From Phycisphaerae bacterium (GTDB lineage: Bacteria; Planctomycetota; Phycisphaerae; Sedimentisphaerales; SG8-4), in NCBI GenBank assembly GCA_030613765.1, contig JAUWLI010000037.1:1-13833 (forward strand): a stretch of 13,833 nt of DNA. Reading direction: 5' to 3'. Positions 13,641-13,833 of this stretch are shown here, in pieces. Below the pieces are notes generated by a model. That model had not been told where the DNA came from and ran no database searches. It worked only from the letters and a program-made list of their open reading frames with translations. Made by a program: the position numbers and the translations under genes. Every line of letters begins with the position of its first letter. The first letter of the stretch is position 1.

Positions 13641-13833
13641 TCATACAATCTCACTAAAATTTTGCCATTCGACGATTCCGATTTTCTTCAGTGCGTAGCC
13701 GACCTCGCGTAGATAATCACCGTAGCATACTTGTACGTGGAAGCCCTGCATCTCGTCAAGTAATTTGCGAAAATCACCTTGAATCTCTATGTCAATTTGA
13801 GAGCGGCAGGCAGGATTGGAAGGAGAATCAAGG
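13641..13833 (-). CDS. C-terminal end of a probable L-fucose-isomerase-like protein (partial)
   Basis: A minus-strand frame enters from the right edge and runs 63 complete codons to a TGA at 13643-13641. The sequence includes NPACRSQIDIEIQGDFRKLL, then EMQGFHVQVCYGDYLREVGY and a tail ALKKIGIVEW. The pattern of a short strand, FRKLLDEM helix, H-V-Q-V-C-Y-GDY and closing helix resembles the C-terminus of L-fucose/L-arabinose isomerase-like proteins (COG2407 type), which interconvert aldoses and ketoses. Position before the DUF6807 and oxidoreductase genes in the same direction, with 26-nt spacing, supports a carbohydrate-catabolism operon. Only the end is present, so the family call is tentative while the coding call is secure. 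Confidence 0.6.
   Translation of the reverse strand, partial: LDSPSNPACRSQIDIEIQGDFRKLLDEMQGFHVQVCYGDYLREVGYALKKIGIVEWQNFSEIV

Noticed and set aside
1..13833. CRISPR arrays, tRNA or rRNA genes, intact insertion sequences
   Set aside because: No regularly spaced repeats, tRNA-like cloverleaf, rRNA signature or transposase frame was found on either strand.

Overview
The window looks like a chromosomal segment from a planctomycete-type bacterium, probably of the Phycisphaerae/Sedimentisphaerales kind. This is inferred from gene content, not from a marker gene. It carries a Tat-exported Gfo/Idh/MocA oxidoreductase beside a DUF6807 ('PmoA') protein, many secreted or lipoprotein products, WD40-like PD40 propellers, a formylglycine-enzyme-like (FGE/SUMF1) domain, moderate GC and long gene-poor spacers. 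No rRNA, tRNA, CRISPR array or intact insertion sequence was seen.

Left part (1-5020, minus strand): four tightly spaced genes read leftward. In order of transcription they are two tandem paralogous secreted PD40 beta-propeller proteins, an exported fusion of an FGE-sulfatase domain with a complete histone-deacetylase-superfamily domain, and an AlgI-like MBOAT O-acetyltransferase cut by the window edge. Gaps are 36, 48 and 13 nt, so they are probably one operon. Diverging from it, on the plus strand, are a 37-codon small ORF and a secreted alginate-lyase-family protein. Together they suggest a locus that makes, acetylates or deacetylates, and trims an acidic exopolysaccharide. The substrate is inferred, not shown. 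The exported FGE-HDAC fusion next to an acetyltransferase is the most unusual item.

Middle (6440-8100): structured 3' sequence follows the lyase gene. Next comes a lipoprotein form of signal peptide peptidase A (plus strand), converging with a small STAS-domain protein (minus strand).

Right-centre (8100-11200): a gene-poor region with four small orphan genes. These are a Glu/Pro-rich acidic repeat protein, a DUF3568-like lipoprotein, an unknown membrane protein with a central soluble loop, and an unknown single-pass membrane protein behind a strong extended -10 promoter. The spacers hold several clear inverted repeats, including a nested structure near 8950-9035 and a 15-bp-arm repeat at 8609-8658.

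Right end (11228-13833, minus strand): three genes probably form a carbohydrate-catabolism operon. They are the C-terminal end of a probable L-fucose-isomerase-like protein, a secreted DUF6807 protein, and a Tat-exported Gfo/Idh/MocA oxidoreductase.
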